Part shown: piece after piece, positions 18,393-28,678 of the stretch
Layout of the letters: the number at the start of each line of letters is the position of its first letter
How positions within the stretch are numbered: position 1 is the stretch's first letter
Origin: Microlunatus panaciterrae
GTDB lineage: Bacteria > Actinomycetota > Actinomycetes > Propionibacteriales > Propionibacteriaceae
Direction: 5' to 3'
Length of the DNA stretch: 64,000 bases
Assembly (NCBI RefSeq): GCF_016907535.1
Contig: NZ_JAFBCF010000001.1
Span: forward strand, 248,001 to 312,000
Translations under genes and position numbers: made by a program
The notes under the pieces: model-generated
Told to the model about the DNA's origin: nothing
The model's input: the letters and a program-made list of their open reading frames with translations, nothing else
Database searches by the model: none

Positions 18393-18454
18393 ACCCCCCA
18401 GCGCCCGGGAAACCGACACCCCCAGCGCCCGGGAAACCGACACCCCAACGCCCC
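18382..18454. repeat. Three tandem 24-25-bp units abutting the gltD stop
   Basis: The units are 18382-18406, 18407-18430 and 18431-18454. Each begins GGGAAACCGACACC, so the tandem array grew out of the right edge of the palindromic element. It ends four bases before the gltD stop codon. Confidence 0.85.
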
Positions 18455-18457
18455 GGG

Positions 18458-19924
18458 TCAGACGATCATCTGCCGGGCGGTGGGGCGGATCGGGCTGGGC
18501 AGCTTGGTGCTGCCCGACAGGTAGGCGTCCACACCGGCGGCGCACGCGCGCCCCTCGGCGATGGCCCAGACGATCAGGGACTGTCCCCGGCCGGCGTCGC
18601 CGCAGACGAACACGCCGTCGACGTCGGTGGCATAGCTGTCGTCGCGGGCGATGTTGCCCCGCTCGTCCAGGCTGACGCCGAGCTGGGACACGACGGTGTC
18701 GGTCTCCGGGCCGGTGAAGCCCATCGCCAGCAGCACCAGGTCCGCCGGGATCTCCCGCTCGGTGCCCTCGACCGGCGACATCCGGCCGGCCTCGAACTTG
18801 ACCTCGGACAGCCTCAGCGAGGCCACGTTCCCCTGGCCGTCACCAGTGAACTCACTGGTGGACACGGAGTACATCCGCTCGCCACCCTCCTCGTGCGCGG
18901 AGGAGACCCGATAGATCATCGGGTACGTCGGCCAGGGCTGGTGGCCCGGACGCTGGTCGGGCGGCGTGGGCATGATCTCGAGCTGGGTGATCGAGGCAGC
19001 ACCCTGCCGGATGGCCGTCCCCAGGCAGTCCGCGCCGGTGTCGCCGCCGCCGATGATGACGACGTTCTTGCCCTTGGCGGTGATCTGGTTGGGCACCTCG
19101 CGGCCGAGCACCGCCCGGTTGGACTGCGGCAGATACTCCATCGCCTGGTGGATGCCTGCCAGCTCCCGGCCCGGCACCGGTAGGTCCCGGCCGACGGTCG
19201 AGCCGATCGCCAGCACCACGACGTCGTAGCGCTCCTTGAGCTGTCGCCCGGTGACGTCGACGCCGACACTGACACCACAGCGGAAGTGGGTGCCCTCGTC
19301 CTTCATCTGTCGGATCCGCCGGTCGAGGACCGACTTCTCCATCTTGAACTCGGGGATGCCGAACCGCAGCAGGCCGCCCGGCTCCTCCGCCCGCTCGAAC
19401 ACGGCCACCGTGTGTCCGGCCCGGGTGAGCTGCTGGGCCGCCGCCAGTCCGGCCGGTCCGGACCCGACCACGGCCACCGTCTTGCCGGTGTGCCACTCGG
19501 GCGGCTGCGGGGTGACCCGTCGCTCGTCCCAGGCCTTGTCGATGATGGTGACCTCGACGTTCTTGATCGTCACCGGGTCGGCGTTGATTCCCACCACGCA
19601 GGCGGTCTCACACGGAGCAGGGCAGAGCCGCCCGGTGAACTCCGGGAAGTTGTTGGTGGCGTGCAGCCGGTCGAGGGCGGCGTCCCAGTCGCCGCGCCAG
19701 ACCAGGTCGTTCCACTCCGGGATCAGGTTGCCCAGCGGGCAGCCGGTGTGGCAGAACGGGATGCCGCAGTCCATACAGCGACCGGCCTGCTTGCCGATGA
19801 TCGGCAGCAGCGCCCGCCCGGGGGTACCCGGGTAGACCTCGTGCCAGTCGTGCACCCGCTCGGCGACGGGACGACGCTGCGCCACCTCGCGTGGGGTGGT
19901 CATGAATCCACGTGGATCAGCCAT
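18458..19924 (-). CDS. gltD: Glutamate synthase small subunit GltD
   Basis: 488 residues. I placed the start at ATG 19924 (MADPRGF, the usual actinobacterial N-terminus) with GGAGG eight bases upstream, and not at 19945. Cysteine clusters for two 4Fe-4S centres appear in CMDCGIPFCHTGCP and LCPAPCETAC. Two dinucleotide folds follow: VVGSGPAGLAAAQQL (FAD) and IIGGGDTGADCLGTA (NADPH). A C-terminal GDAGRGQSLIVWAI motif closes the FAD site. It passes electrons from NADPH to GltB. It lies 53 bases behind gltB in the same operon. Confidence 0.96.
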   Translation of the reverse strand: MADPRGFMTTPREVAQRRPVAERVHDWHEVYPGTPGRALLPIIGKQAGRCMDCGIPFCHTGCPLGNLIPEWNDLVWRGDWDAALDRLHATNNFPEFTGRLCPAPCETACVVGINADPVTIKNVEVTIIDKAWDERRVTPQPPEWHTGKTVAVVGSGPAGLAAAQQLTRAGHTVAVFERAEEPGGLLRFGIPEFKMEKSVLDRRIRQMKDEGTHFRCGVSVGVDVTGRQLKERYDVVVLAIGSTVGRDLPVPGRELAGIHQAMEYLPQSNRAVLGREVPNQITAKGKNVVIIGGGDTGADCLGTAIRQGAASITQLEIMPTPPDQRPGHQPWPTYPMIYRVSSAHEEGGERMYSVSTSEFTGDGQGNVASLRLSEVKFEAGRMSPVEGTEREIPADLVLLAMGFTGPETDTVVSQLGVSLDERGNIARDDSYATDVDGVFVCGDAGRGQSLIVWAIAEGRACAAGVDAYLSGSTKLPSPIRPTARQMIV

Positions 19925-19977
19925 GCGGGTACCTCCAGACATCACGATCAGCCATGTACGTCAGTGCAACCCGGCGC

Positions 19978-22900
19978 TCAGCCATGGGCGGCCTCCATCA
20001 TCCTCTTGGTGGTGGCCTCGTCATCGAGCCCTTCAGCCTCGGCGACCTCCCGGGCAGCCAGCACCCGGGCATAGTCGCGGGGCAGCACCTTCACGAACCG
20101 CTGGACGCATCCGTCCCAGTCGGCCAGCAGCCGGGCGGCCACCGCCGACTCGGTCTCCTCGCCGTGCCGGATCACCAGGCTCTTGACCAGGTCCTGGTCG
20201 GCCTGGGTCATCGGCACCGCGTCGACCAGCTCCGAGTTCAGGCGGGCCAGGTCGAGGTCGAGGAAGTAGCCCACCCCGCCGGACATGCCGGCCGCAACGT
20301 TGCGCCCGGTCTGTCCGAGCACCACGACGACCCCGCCGGTCATGTACTCGCAGCCGTGGTCACCCAGCCCCTCGACCACGGCGGTGGCGCCGGAGTTGCG
20401 GACGCAGAACCGCTCGCCCACCTGGCCACGGATGAAGATCTCGCCGGAGGTGGCACCGTAGCCGATCACGTTGCCGGCGATGATGTGGTCCTCGGCCACG
20501 AAGGCCGACGACCGGTCGGGGCGGATCACCAGCCGACCACCGGAGAGGCCCTTGCCGAGGTAGTCGTTGCTGTCGCCCTCGAGCCGGAGCGTGATCCCAG
20601 CCGGCAGGAAGGCGCCGAAGCTCTGCCCGGCCGATCCGCTGAAGGTGATGTCGATCGTACCGTCCGGCAGCCCCTTGCCCTCGGTCGCCTTGGTCACCTC
20701 GTGGCCGAGGATGGTGCCCACCGTCCGGTTGACGTTCCGGATCTTCACCGACGCGCGGACCGCCTCGCCCGTCTCGAGAGCCGGCCGGCAGATGGCGATC
20801 AGCTCCTGGTCCAGCGCCAGGTCCAGACCGTGGTCCTGACCGGTGACGCAGTGCAGCGGCTCGGTCGCGGCGATCTCGGGCTTGTACAGGATCGGCCTCA
20901 GGTCCAGCCCGTGCGCCTTCCAGTGCCCGATCGCCTCGCGGGTCTCCAGCGCCTCGACATGGCCGACCGCCTCGGCGATCGAGCGGAAGCCCAGCTGGGC
21001 GAGGTACTCGCGCACCTCCTGGGCGATGAACTCGAAGAAGTTGACCACGAACTCCGGCTTGCCGCTGAACCTGGCCCTCAGCTCGGGGTTCTGGGTGGCG
21101 ACGCCCACCGGGCAGGTGTCGAGGTGGCAGACACGCATCATCACGCAGCCGCTCACCACCAGCGGGGCGGTGGCGAAACCGAACTCCTCGGCACCGAGCA
21201 GCGCGCCGATCACGACGTCGCGGCCGGTCTTGAGCTGGCCGTCGACCTGCACCACGATCCGGTCCCGCAGGCCGTTGAGCAGTAGGGTCTGCTGGGTCTC
21301 GGCCAGGCCGAGCTCCCACGGCCCGCCGGCATGCTTGAGCGAGGTGAGCGGAGCAGCACCGGTGCCGCCGTCATGGCCGGAGATCAGCACCACGTCGGCC
21401 TTCGCCTTGCTGACGCCGGCTGCGACCGTACCGACCCCGACCTCGGCGACCAGCTTGACGTGCACCCGAGCGGACGGGTTGGCGCACTTGAGGTCGTGGA
21501 TCAGCTGCTTGAGGTCCTCGATTGAGTAGATGTCGTGGTGCGGCGGCGGCGAGATCAGCCCGACCCCCGGGGTCGAGTGCCGGGTGCTGGCCACCCACGG
21601 GTACACCTTCGGTCCTGGAAGCTGGCCGCCCTCACCGGGCTTGGCTCCCTGGGCCATCTTGATCTGGATGTCGTCGGCGTTAGTCAGGTAGTCGGAGGTG
21701 ACCCCGAACCGACCGCTGGCGACCTGCTTGATGGCGCTCCGCCGGGTCGGGTCGTAGAGCCGGTCCCGGTCCTCGCCACCCTCGCCGGTGTTGGACTTGC
21801 CGCCGAGCCGGTTCATGGCGATGGCCAGGTTCTCGTGCGCCTCCTGGCTGATCGAGCCATAGCTCATCGCACCGGTCGAGAACCGCTTCACGATCTCCGA
21901 CACCGGCTCGACCTCCTCGATCGGCACCGGGGTCCGGTCGGAGGCGAACTTCAGCAGACCACGCAGCGTCATCAGCCGCTCCGAGGAGTCGTCGATGTGC
22001 CTGGTGTACTGCTTGAAGATGTCGTAGCGGCCGGCCCGGGTGGAGTGCTGCAGCCGGAAGACGGTCTCTGGGTCGAACAGGTGCGGCTCGCCCTCGCGAC
22101 GCCACTGGTACTCGCCGCCCACATCGAGCGTGCGGTGCGCCAGCGGGATGCCGTCCAGCGGATACGCGACCAGGTGCCGGGCCTGCACCTCACGGGCCAG
22201 CTCGGCCAGCCCGGCGCCGCCGAGCTTGCTGGTGGTGCCGGTGAAGTACCTGTCGACCACGTCGGCCGACAGACCCAGCGCCTCGAAGATCTGCGCGCCG
22301 GTGTAGGAGGCGACGGTCGAGACGCCCATCTTGCTCATCACCTTGAGCACGCCCTTGCCGAGCGCCTTGACGACGTTCTTGACCGCCTGCTCCGGCTCGA
22401 CGTTGACGTAGACACCGGACCGGGCCAGGTCCTCGGCGGACTCGATCGCCAGGTAGGGGTTGACCGCGGCGGCACCGAAGCCGATCAGCAGCGAAACATG
22501 GTGCACCTCACGCACGTCACCGGCCTCGACCACCAGGCCGACCTGGGTCCGGGTCTTCTCCCGTACCAGGTGGTGGTGGATCGCCGCTGTCAGCAGCAGG
22601 GACGGGATCGGGGCCAGCTCGGCGTTGGAGTGCCGGTCGGACAGGATGATGGTCCGGGCACCGTCGCGGATCGCTGCCGACACCTCGCGGCAGAGGTCGT
22701 CGAGCTTGGCGGCCAGCGCCTCGGCTCCGCCGCTGACGTCGTACAGCCCGCGCGCGACGTGGGTCGCGTAGCCGGGCAGATCCCCATCCTTGTTGATGTG
22801 ACGGATCTTGGTGAGGGCGTCGTTGTCGAGCACCGGGAACGGCAGCACCACCCGGCGGCAGGAGGCCGGACCGGGGTCCAGCAGGTTCCACTCCGGGCCG

Positions 22901-24543
22901 ATGGTGTTGTACAGGGAGGTGACCAGCTCCTCGCGGATGGCGTCCAGCGGCGGGTTGGTGACCTGGGCGAACAGCTGCGAGAAGTAGTCGAACAGCAGCC
23001 GGGGACGGTCGCTGAGGGCGGCGATCGGCGAGTCGGTGCCCATCGAGCCGATCGGCTCCGCACCGGCCGTCGCCATCGGCCCCAGGATCATCCGGAGCTC
23101 CTCCTGGGTGTAGCCGAACACCTGCTGGCGCCGGGTCACTGAGGCGTGGCTGTGCACGGTGTGCTCGCGGTCGGGCAGGTCGTTGAGCTGCAGTCGACCA
23201 GCCAGCAGCCATTCGCCGTACGGGGCCGCCGCGGCGAGCTGGCCCTTCACCTCCTCGTCGGAGATGATCCGGTGCTCGGCCAGGTCGGCCAGGAACATCT
23301 TGCCCGGCTGCAGCCGGCCCTTCGAGACCACCTTGGCGGCCGGGATGTCCAGCACACCCGACTCGGAGGCGAGCACCACCAGGCCGTCGTCGGTGACCCA
23401 GTAGCGGCCCGGGCGCAAGCCGTTGCGGTCCAGCACCGCGCCGATCTGGGTGCCGTCGGTGAAGACGACGCAGGCCGGACCGTCCCAGGGCTCCATCAGG
23501 CAGGAGTTGAAGGCGTAGAAGTCACGCCGGGACTGGTCCATCTCGGTGTTGTTCTCCCACGCCTCCGGGATCATCATCAGCATGGCGTGCGGCAGCGACC
23601 GGCCGCCGAGGTGCAGCAGCTCGACGACCTCGTCGAAGGATGCGGAGTCCGAGGCGCCCGGGGTGCAGATCGGGAAGATCCGCTCAAGGTCGCCGGGGAT
23701 GACGTTGGAGGCCAGCAGGGCCTCACGGGCCCGCATCCAGTTGCGGTTGCCCTTGACCGTGTTGATCTCACCGTTGTGGGCGATCAGCCGGTACGGATGG
23801 GCCAGCTCCCAGGCGGGGAAGGTGTTGGTGGAGAAGCGGGAGTGGACCACCGCGAGGGCACTGGCCATCAGCGGGTCGTGCAGCTCGGGGAAGATCTCCT
23901 CCAGCTGGATGGTGGTGAGCATGCCCTTGTAGACCAGCGTGCGGCTCGACAGGGACGCGAAGAACACGCCGGTCTCGTGCTGAGCCCGGCGGCGCAGGCA
24001 GTAGACCATCCGTTCCAGCGCCATGCCGATCAGCGGACTGCCCTTGGCCGAGACGAAGAGCTGCTCGAAGTGCGGCATGTTGGCCCGCGACACGTCACTC
24101 AGCGAGTCCGGCACGGTGGGCACCACCCGCCAGCCGTGCACGGTCAGGTTCTCCTCGTCGGCGATCTGCTCGATGGTCGCCTTGGCCTTGGCGGCCGCAT
24201 CCGGATCGGTCGGCAGGAACGCCGTGCCTACCGCATAGCTGCCTGCCTTGGGCAGCTCGAAGTCGACGTGCGCACGCAGGAAGGCGTCCGGGATCTGCAT
24301 CAGGATGCCGGCTCCGTCACCGGTCGCCGCGTCCGCTCCGGTGGCACCGCGGTGGTCCAGGTTGCGAAGGGCCTCGAGGCCCTGTTCGACTATGGTGTGG
24401 CTGGGCTCGCCGGTCAGCGTGGCGACCATGGCGACACCACACGCGTCGTGCTCGAGCAGCGGGTCGTAGAGACCGCCGGCCGCGGCGCGCTCGCGCAGGG
24501 TCGGCTGGCCCGAGGTCTGGCCTGAGGCATGCACAACTGTCAT
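19978..24543 (-). CDS. gltB: Glutamate synthase large subunit GltB
   Basis: 1521 residues from ATG 24543, which has GGGAG upstream; an in-frame upstream start at 24624 is less likely. A 34-residue propeptide precedes C35 ([10 protein letters not shown]), the Ntn glutaminase nucleophile exposed by cleavage. A central domain, then the FMN synthase domain with [19 protein letters not shown] and [14 protein letters not shown], then the 3Fe-4S cluster [15 protein letters not shown], and the Gly-rich beta-helix end ([36 protein letters not shown]). It converts 2-oxoglutarate and glutamine to two glutamates with GltD. The 5' leader may be structured (see 24544-24884). Confidence 0.97.
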   Translation of the reverse strand: MTVVHASGQTSGQPTLRERAAAGGLYDPLLEHDACGVAMVATLTGEPSHTIVEQGLEALRNLDHRGATGADAATGDGAGILMQIPDAFLRAHVDFELPKAGSYAVGTAFLPTDPDAAAKAKATIEQIADEENLTVHGWRVVPTVPDSLSDVSRANMPHFEQLFVSAKGSPLIGMALERMVYCLRRRAQHETGVFFASLSSRTLVYKGMLTTIQLEEIFPELHDPLMASALAVVHSRFSTNTFPAWELAHPYRLIAHNGEINTVKGNRNWMRAREALLASNVIPGDLERIFPICTPGASDSASFDEVVELLHLGGRSLPHAMLMMIPEAWENNTEMDQSRRDFYAFNSCLMEPWDGPACVVFTDGTQIGAVLDRNGLRPGRYWVTDDGLVVLASESGVLDIPAAKVVSKGRLQPGKMFLADLAEHRIISDEEVKGQLAAAAPYGEWLLAGRLQLNDLPDREHTVHSHASVTRRQQVFGYTQEELRMILGPMATAGAEPIGSMGTDSPIAALSDRPRLLFDYFSQLFAQVTNPPLDAIREELVTSLYNTIGPEWNLLDPGPASCRRVVLPFPVLDNDALTKIRHINKDGDLPGYATHVARGLYDVSGGAEALAAKLDDLCREVSAAIRDGARTIILSDRHSNAELAPIPSLLLTAAIHHHLVREKTRTQVGLVVEAGDVREVHHVSLLIGFGAAAVNPYLAIESAEDLARSGVYVNVEPEQAVKNVVKALGKGVLKVMSKMGVSTVASYTGAQIFEALGLSADVVDRYFTGTTSKLGGAGLAELAREVQARHLVAYPLDGIPLAHRTLDVGGEYQWRREGEPHLFDPETVFRLQHSTRAGRYDIFKQYTRHIDDSSERLMTLRGLLKFASDRTPVPIEEVEPVSEIVKRFSTGAMSYGSISQEAHENLAIAMNRLGGKSNTGEGGEDRDRLYDPTRRSAIKQVASGRFGVTSDYLTNADDIQIKMAQGAKPGEGGQLPGPKVYPWVASTRHSTPGVGLISPPPHHDIYSIEDLKQLIHDLKCANPSARVHVKLVAEVGVGTVAAGVSKAKADVVLISGHDGGTGAAPLTSLKHAGGPWELGLAETQQTLLLNGLRDRIVVQVDGQLKTGRDVVIGALLGAEEFGFATAPLVVSGCVMMRVCHLDTCPVGVATQNPELRARFSGKPEFVVNFFEFIAQEVREYLAQLGFRSIAEAVGHVEALETREAIGHWKAHGLDLRPILYKPEIAATEPLHCVTGQDHGLDLALDQELIAICRPALETGEAVRASVKIRNVNRTVGTILGHEVTKATEGKGLPDGTIDITFSGSAGQSFGAFLPAGITLRLEGDSNDYLGKGLSGGRLVIRPDRSSAFVAEDHIIAGNVIGYGATSGEIFIRGQVGERFCVRNSGATAVVEGLGDHGCEYMTGGVVVVLGQTGRNVAAGMSGGVGYFLDLDLARLNSELVDAVPMTQADQDLVKSLVIRHGEETESAVAARLLADWDGCVQRFVKVLPRDYARVLAAREVAEAEGLDDEATTKRMMEAAHG

Positions 24544-24884
24544 ACGAAGACTCCCGTCGTCGGTGCCGGTGGCCAGAGGTTCGGTTCTGGCCGGGGGGAC
24601 CTGTGCCCTTGAGGGGGCAGGCATCGGCGCACCGGGGACACCGTTGGCCCGAGGTGGATGCTGACTCTAACTCAATCGTCCCACAGTGCGGACGGGCAGT
24701 CTCGTCATCTGGCCAGGGTGTGGGCCACATCTCAACAAATCCCGGTGGTGCTGATGGGTTATCAGCGTCCACACGTTACGCCTACCGGCCACCAGTTGCC
24801 AACGCGGTTTCACGCCGACGGCAATTGTGCGGAGTGGCCGCCGATCGGGAGGAGATTCTCTCGCTTGCGGCCGCTGCGGACGGA
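24544..24884 (-). other. gltB upstream region with candidate promoter and two hairpins
   Basis: This 341-bp gap holds no convincing gene. On the minus strand a -10-like TAGAGT lies at 24664-24669, which would give a leader of about 110 bases. Within that leader are two inverted repeats: GGCCAGA/TCTGGCC (24571-24577 with 24586-24592) and TGCCC/GGGCA (24604-24608 with 24615-24619). They could be regulatory RNA structure or chance in GC-rich DNA. I recognise no known riboswitch. The rest (24670-24884) is featureless to me. Confidence 0.4.
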
Positions 24885-25892
24885 TCAGCCGGTCCCGGGC
24901 GGCCGCTCGCCCTCCCCCACGCCGTCCCGCTCGCTCTTTCCCGCACCGTCCCGCTCGCTCGGCCCGGCTGCGGCCCGGGCGCTCTCGGTGGACTCGTCGC
25001 CGCCCTTCGACAGGCTCAGGTCTTCGGTCGGGCCGGTAGCCGCCCCGCTGCTGGCGGCGGAACCTGACCGGACGCCCTCGACGATCTCCTCGCGACCCGG
25101 CTTGGTCCTGACCAGCCAGATCAACCAGGCCAGCGCCAGCAGGAACACCGCAACCGAGGTGTAGTTGTTCAGCCGGAAGCCGCCGATCTCGTTCACCTTG
25201 TCGATCCGCAGCGCCTCGACCCAGAACCGGCCGGCGGTGTACAGCACGATGTAGAGCACGAAGACCTTGCCGTGCCCGAGCCGGAACTTGCGGTCGGCCC
25301 AGACCAGCACGCCGGCCACGCCCAGGTTCCAGACCAGCTCGTACAGGAAGGTGGGGTGGAACGTCTCATACTGCGCGAAGCCGTCCGGACGGTTCTGCGG
25401 GTCGATCCGCAGCCCCCACGGCAGCGTGGTCGGCCGGCCGAACAGCTCCTGGTTGAACCAGTTCCCCAGGCGCCCGATGGCCTGGGCAACGACGATCCCG
25501 GGCGCCATCGCGTCGGCCAGGGCGGGGAAACGGACTCCGCGGTGCCGGGCGACCAGGTAGGCGCCCAGGGCGCCGAAGGCCACCCCGCCCCAGATCCCGA
25601 GGCCGCCGTTCCAGACCTTCAGTGCGTCGATCGGGTCCCGCCCGGGTCCGAAGTAGAGCTGGTAGTCGGTGATGACGTGGTAGATCCGGGCGCCGATGAT
25701 GCCGAACGGCACGGCCACCACAGCCACCATCTCGATCGTGTCGGGCTGGCCACCTCGACGCACCCAGCGACGGGTCGCGATGACCACACCGACGATGACC
25801 CCGGCGATGATGCACAGGGCGTACGCCCGGATCGGGAAGCCGCCGAGGTGCCAGACGCCGGTGGGTGGGCTGGGGATGAAGAGCGGGGTCAC
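24885..25892 (-). CDS. lgt: Prolipoprotein diacylglyceryl transferase Lgt
   Basis: 335 residues with seven hydrophobic segments up to about residue 270. IGRLGNWFNQELFGRP is the Lgt signature with its phosphatidylglycerol-binding Arg. FHPTFLYELVWN and GRFWVEALRID are further conserved loops. The enzyme transfers diacylglycerol to the lipobox Cys of exported lipoproteins; the SCO protein in this operon and the sugar dehydrogenase at 34465 are candidate clients. The tail from about 271 is low-complexity and charged, with the units SERDGAGK and SERDGVGE, and includes LSLSKG encoded by a REP-like sequence. GTG 25892 overlaps the stop of the DsbA-like gene. Confidence 0.95.
   Translation of the reverse strand: MTPLFIPSPPTGVWHLGGFPIRAYALCIIAGVIVGVVIATRRWVRRGGQPDTIEMVAVVAVPFGIIGARIYHVITDYQLYFGPGRDPIDALKVWNGGLGIWGGVAFGALGAYLVARHRGVRFPALADAMAPGIVVAQAIGRLGNWFNQELFGRPTTLPWGLRIDPQNRPDGFAQYETFHPTFLYELVWNLGVAGVLVWADRKFRLGHGKVFVLYIVLYTAGRFWVEALRIDKVNEIGGFRLNNYTSVAVFLLALAWLIWLVRTKPGREEIVEGVRSGSAASSGAATGPTEDLSLSKGGDESTESARAAAGPSERDGAGKSERDGVGEGERPPGTG
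25005..25020. repeat. REP-like sequence CTTCGACAGGCTCAGG inside the lgt tail
   Basis: This 16-mer resembles a short interspersed sequence that I recall from many high-GC genomes. On the minus strand it encodes LSLSKG in the disordered Lgt tail, which suggests that the tail grew by acquisition of a repeat. Confidence 0.35.
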
Positions 25893-26605
25893 TTCGCCGC
25901 GGCCTCGGAGATCATGGTTCTGAGGGTGTCAGGTGTCAGCCGGCCGACATCAACCGGGTTGCCGTCGAGGAACATGGTGGGGGTGGAGTCGACACCGGCC
26001 GACTGCGCGGCGGCGTTGATGGAGTCGACCCAGGAGGCGTGCGCCCCGGTGGTGACACAGCTGTCGAACCGACCACGGGAGCCGCCGGCAGTCCGGGTCG
26101 CCAGGTCGATCAGCTGGCTCTGGTTCCACTGCAGAGTGTGGTTCGCGAACAGTCCCAGGTAGTAGCTCTGCCCGAATCCGTTCTCGGCCGCGCAGGCCAT
26201 CGCGTTCGACGCCGCCAGCGAGCCCTCGTCGATGAAGGCCATCGGGAACAGCTCCACGACCACGGTGCCGCTGTTCTGCTGCTCGGTGATGACCGGGCCC
26301 AGCTTCTCCTCGAAGTCAGCGCAGTGCGGACAGTGGAAGTCCTCGTACAGGGTGATCTTGACCGGAGCGCCCGCCTTGCCCAGCAACAGCGGCTTACCGG
26401 GCTCGACGCTCACCGGAGCGAAGCCGGCCGAGCTGTGGGTCGCCGCGGAGGGTGTCCGGTGGGTGCGCCAGGTCTGCAGCAGGACGCCACCGGCCACCAC
26501 CAGCAGAACCAGCCCGGCTGCGACGGCGGTCAGCAGCCGGCGTTCCCGGCGCCGTCTCAGCTGGAGGTCACGCTGCTGCTCGGCCCTGCTCCGTGCGTTG
26601 CTCAT
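25889..26605 (-). CDS. Membrane-anchored DsbA-like thiol oxidoreductase
   Basis: 238 residues from the ATG that overlaps the MauE-like stop. A basic N-terminus (RRRRERR) and one hydrophobic span (about 24-45) anchor it in the membrane with the rest outside. The thioredoxin fold carries C92-PH-C95 in YEDFHCPHCADF, and STPTMFLDG provides the cis-Pro loop. An extra Cys pair (MACAAE and DSCVTT) sits in the helical insert as in actinobacterial DsbA proteins. It should form or shuffle disulfides in exported proteins. Neighbouring MauE-like and SCO genes suggest one redox module. Confidence 0.88.
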   Translation of the reverse strand: MSNARSRAEQQRDLQLRRRRERRLLTAVAAGLVLLVVAGGVLLQTWRTHRTPSAATHSSAGFAPVSVEPGKPLLLGKAGAPVKITLYEDFHCPHCADFEEKLGPVITEQQNSGTVVVELFPMAFIDEGSLAASNAMACAAENGFGQSYYLGLFANHTLQWNQSQLIDLATRTAGGSRGRFDSCVTTGAHASWVDSINAAAQSAGVDSTPTMFLDGNPVDVGRLTPDTLRTMISEAAAK

Positions 26606-27129
26606 CGACTCTCCTCGTCCCCGAACTCCTGGACCCGCGTGTCCTCGTACCGGTAGACCCTGTGGGCTCCGAAGGCGCCGTCCACGCTGAGGTGGCTGCG
26701 CGGCCGCCACACCAGCCAACCGGCCGCCAGCAGCAGTCCGACGTCACGCGCGATCTCGGCAGCATAGGCCGTCTGGCCGGGTGCCACCCGACCGCCGCCG
26801 CCGAAGCAGCCACAGTCGATGCTCAGCCCGCGGGCGGCTACCGAGATCACCCCACCGATGAAGGTCAGCAACAGCAGGCCGGCGACGGCCGCGGCGGCGC
26901 GAGTATGCAGGCCCACCAGGATCAGCAGCCCGAGGGCGATCTCCGCGAACGGCAGTCCCCAGCCCACCAACGTCTCCAGCCCGGCAGGCAGCAGCTGGTA
27001 GGCCCGGACGGCCTGGACCGAGGCGACCGGGTCCACCACCTTGAGGGCGCCGGCGACGACGAAGACCGCGGCCAGCGGAAGACGGGCCGCGGTGGAGACC
27101 CACACCGCCACCGGGCCGGTGGTGTTCAC
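26602..27129 (-). CDS. MauE/DoxX-family membrane protein
   Basis: 175 residues with four hydrophobic spans (about 10-30, 50-70, 76-95, 115-132). LPLAAVFVVAGALKVVDP at the start and DCGCFGGGG before the last span match the MauE/DoxX-type proteins. In methylotrophs MauE helps disulfide formation in the small subunit of methylamine dehydrogenase, so a DsbB- or VKOR-like partner role for the adjacent DsbA is a fair inference. GTG 27129 overlaps the SCO stop, and its own stop overlaps the DsbA-like start. Confidence 0.82.
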   Translation of the reverse strand: MNTTGPVAVWVSTAARLPLAAVFVVAGALKVVDPVASVQAVRAYQLLPAGLETLVGWGLPFAEIALGLLILVGLHTRAAAAVAGLLLLTFIGGVISVAARGLSIDCGCFGGGGRVAPGQTAYAAEIARDVGLLLAAGWLVWRPRSHLSVDGAFGAHRVYRYEDTRVQEFGDEESR

Positions 27130-27779
27130 TGCTGCTTGGCGACCAGCAGGTCGAAGTCGTGCATCAGGTCGCCGACCGCCGTCGACGGGGTCCACAGCAC
27201 CCTCGCCTTGTGGTCCTTGCCGAACCCGAGCACCTGCGCCGAGTGGCCGACCTCGTAGCCGCCGCTGGGCAGTTTCTTCATCCCCTCGATGTCGACACCG
27301 ACCCGCCCGGCCACGGTCTTGATGGCAGGCAGGTCGCCGGTCAGACCGACGAAGTCGGGGTCGAAGCGGTCGAGGTAGGCGCGGATGGTCTTCTCGTTGT
27401 CCCTGGCCGGGTCGGTGGTGACGAAGACGACCTGGATCCGCTCCCGTGCCGAGGGATCCATCCGGCTGAGCGCAGTGGCCACATCGGACATCACCCCCGT
27501 GCAGACGTCGGGACAGTGGGTGTAGCCGAAGAAGAGCAGTGTCACCGGTCGCGACGAGGTGGTTCGCAGGTTGTAGGCCTGGCCCGAGGTGTCGGTGAAC
27601 GACTGGTCGGGCATGGTGTACGGCTCCGCCAGCGCGGCGCCACGGAAGCCGCTGGGATCCGCCGACCGCCGCACCTGGACGCCGGCCGGGTTGTCGGAAC
27701 CCGACGCCGTGCACCCGGCCACGAGCACCAGCAGCCCGGCGACGAGTGCCAGGGACAGCCGGTGGCAGGTTCTCGTCAC
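27126..27779 (-). CDS. SCO1/SenC family lipoprotein
   Basis: 217 residues. The signal peptide ends in the lipobox LVAGC (C23), so it is lipid-anchored outside the membrane. C89 and C93 (THCPDVC) and H179 (VGHSAQ) are the three SCO copper ligands, and a thioredoxin-like core surrounds them (VTLLFFGY, VFVTTDPARD). SCO proteins deliver copper to, or reduce the CuA cysteines of, cytochrome oxidase. GTG 27779 overlaps the trpA stop, so it is coupled to the trp genes, an unusual place for a respiratory assembly factor. Confidence 0.92.
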   Translation of the reverse strand: MTRTCHRLSLALVAGLLVLVAGCTASGSDNPAGVQVRRSADPSGFRGAALAEPYTMPDQSFTDTSGQAYNLRTTSSRPVTLLFFGYTHCPDVCTGVMSDVATALSRMDPSARERIQVVFVTTDPARDNEKTIRAYLDRFDPDFVGLTGDLPAIKTVAGRVGVDIEGMKKLPSGGYEVGHSAQVLGFGKDHKARVLWTPSTAVGDLMHDFDLLVAKQQ

Positions 27780-28678
27780 GACCCGCTTAACCCCTGGGAT
27801 GCCAGCGAAGTTCCCGACCGGACACCGGCGGCCAGGTCGGCGACGACGGTACGCAGACCGGAGAGGTCCTCCGGCCGTCCGGCGTCGTCGGCGGTCAGCA
27901 GCGGGTTCAGCAGTGCCGAGCCGACGATGACGGCATCGGCGAACTCGGCGACCTCGCGGGCCTGGGCACCGTTGGACACCCCGAGCCCGACGCCGACCAT
28001 CGCCTCCGGGTCGAGCGTCCGGATCCGCCGGACCAGGGCGGGGGCCAGCGACGAGGTCTGGGTCCGGGTGCCGGTGACGCCCATCAGCGACGTCGCGTAC
28101 ACCCACCCCCGGCAGGATGACACCGTCCGGGCCAGCCGGTCGTCGGTCGACGACGGCGAGACGAGGAAGATCCGGTCCAAACCGTGCGCGTCGGAGGCCT
28201 CGAACCACTCCTGCGCCTCGTCCGGGGTCAGGTCCGGCGTGATCAGCCCGGCGCCCCCGGCGTTCTTGAGGTCCCGCGCGAAGGCGTCGGCGCCGTAGCG
28301 CTCGACGAGGTTCCAATAGATCATCACGACGGCCGGGGTGCCGGTGGCGGCGACGGCGCCGACAGCGGCGAAGACGTCCGCGGTCCGGACGCCACGCTGC
28401 AGGGCGCGGGTGCCGGCCTTCTGGATCGTCGCACCGTCCATTACCGGATCGCTGTAGGGCATCCCGATCTCGACCAGGTCGACGCCGGGAGCGTCTCCCT
28501 CGCCGGTCAGCGCCCGCATCGCCGCCAGCGAGATCGGCACGTCGGGGTAGCCCACCGGGAGGTACCCCACCAGGGCACCCCGGCCCTGCGCCCGGATCTC
28601 GGCGAACCGGCGGCCGGTGATGCCCTTGTCGAAGCCGCCGCTGTGCGCCGGCTCGGAGCCGGCCTCGGTGGGCGTCAC
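27776..28678 (-). CDS. trpA: Tryptophan synthase alpha chain TrpA
   Basis: 300 residues from GTG 28678, which overlaps the trpB stop. E69 ([13 protein letters not shown]) and D80 (PVMDG) correspond to the catalytic Glu/Asp pair that cleaves indole-3-glycerol phosphate. [15 protein letters not shown] is the conserved middle segment, and VGVGLGVSN and [10 protein letters not shown] the phosphate loop. An N-terminal extension of about 15 residues precedes the barrel. Indole passes to TrpB through the complex tunnel. Confidence 0.96.
   Translation of the reverse strand: MTPTEAGSEPAHSGGFDKGITGRRFAEIRAQGRGALVGYLPVGYPDVPISLAAMRALTGEGDAPGVDLVEIGMPYSDPVMDGATIQKAGTRALQRGVRTADVFAAVGAVAATGTPAVVMIYWNLVERYGADAFARDLKNAGGAGLITPDLTPDEAQEWFEASDAHGLDRIFLVSPSSTDDRLARTVSSCRGWVYATSLMGVTGTRTQTSSLAPALVRRIRTLDPEAMVGVGLGVSNGAQAREVAEFADAVIVGSALLNPLLTADDAGRPEDLSGLRTVVADLAAGVRSGTSLASQGLSGS

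Noticed and set aside
18382-18454. Possible short CRISPR array
   Set aside because: The units are contiguous with no spacers and no cas genes are in the window, so it is a simple tandem repeat.
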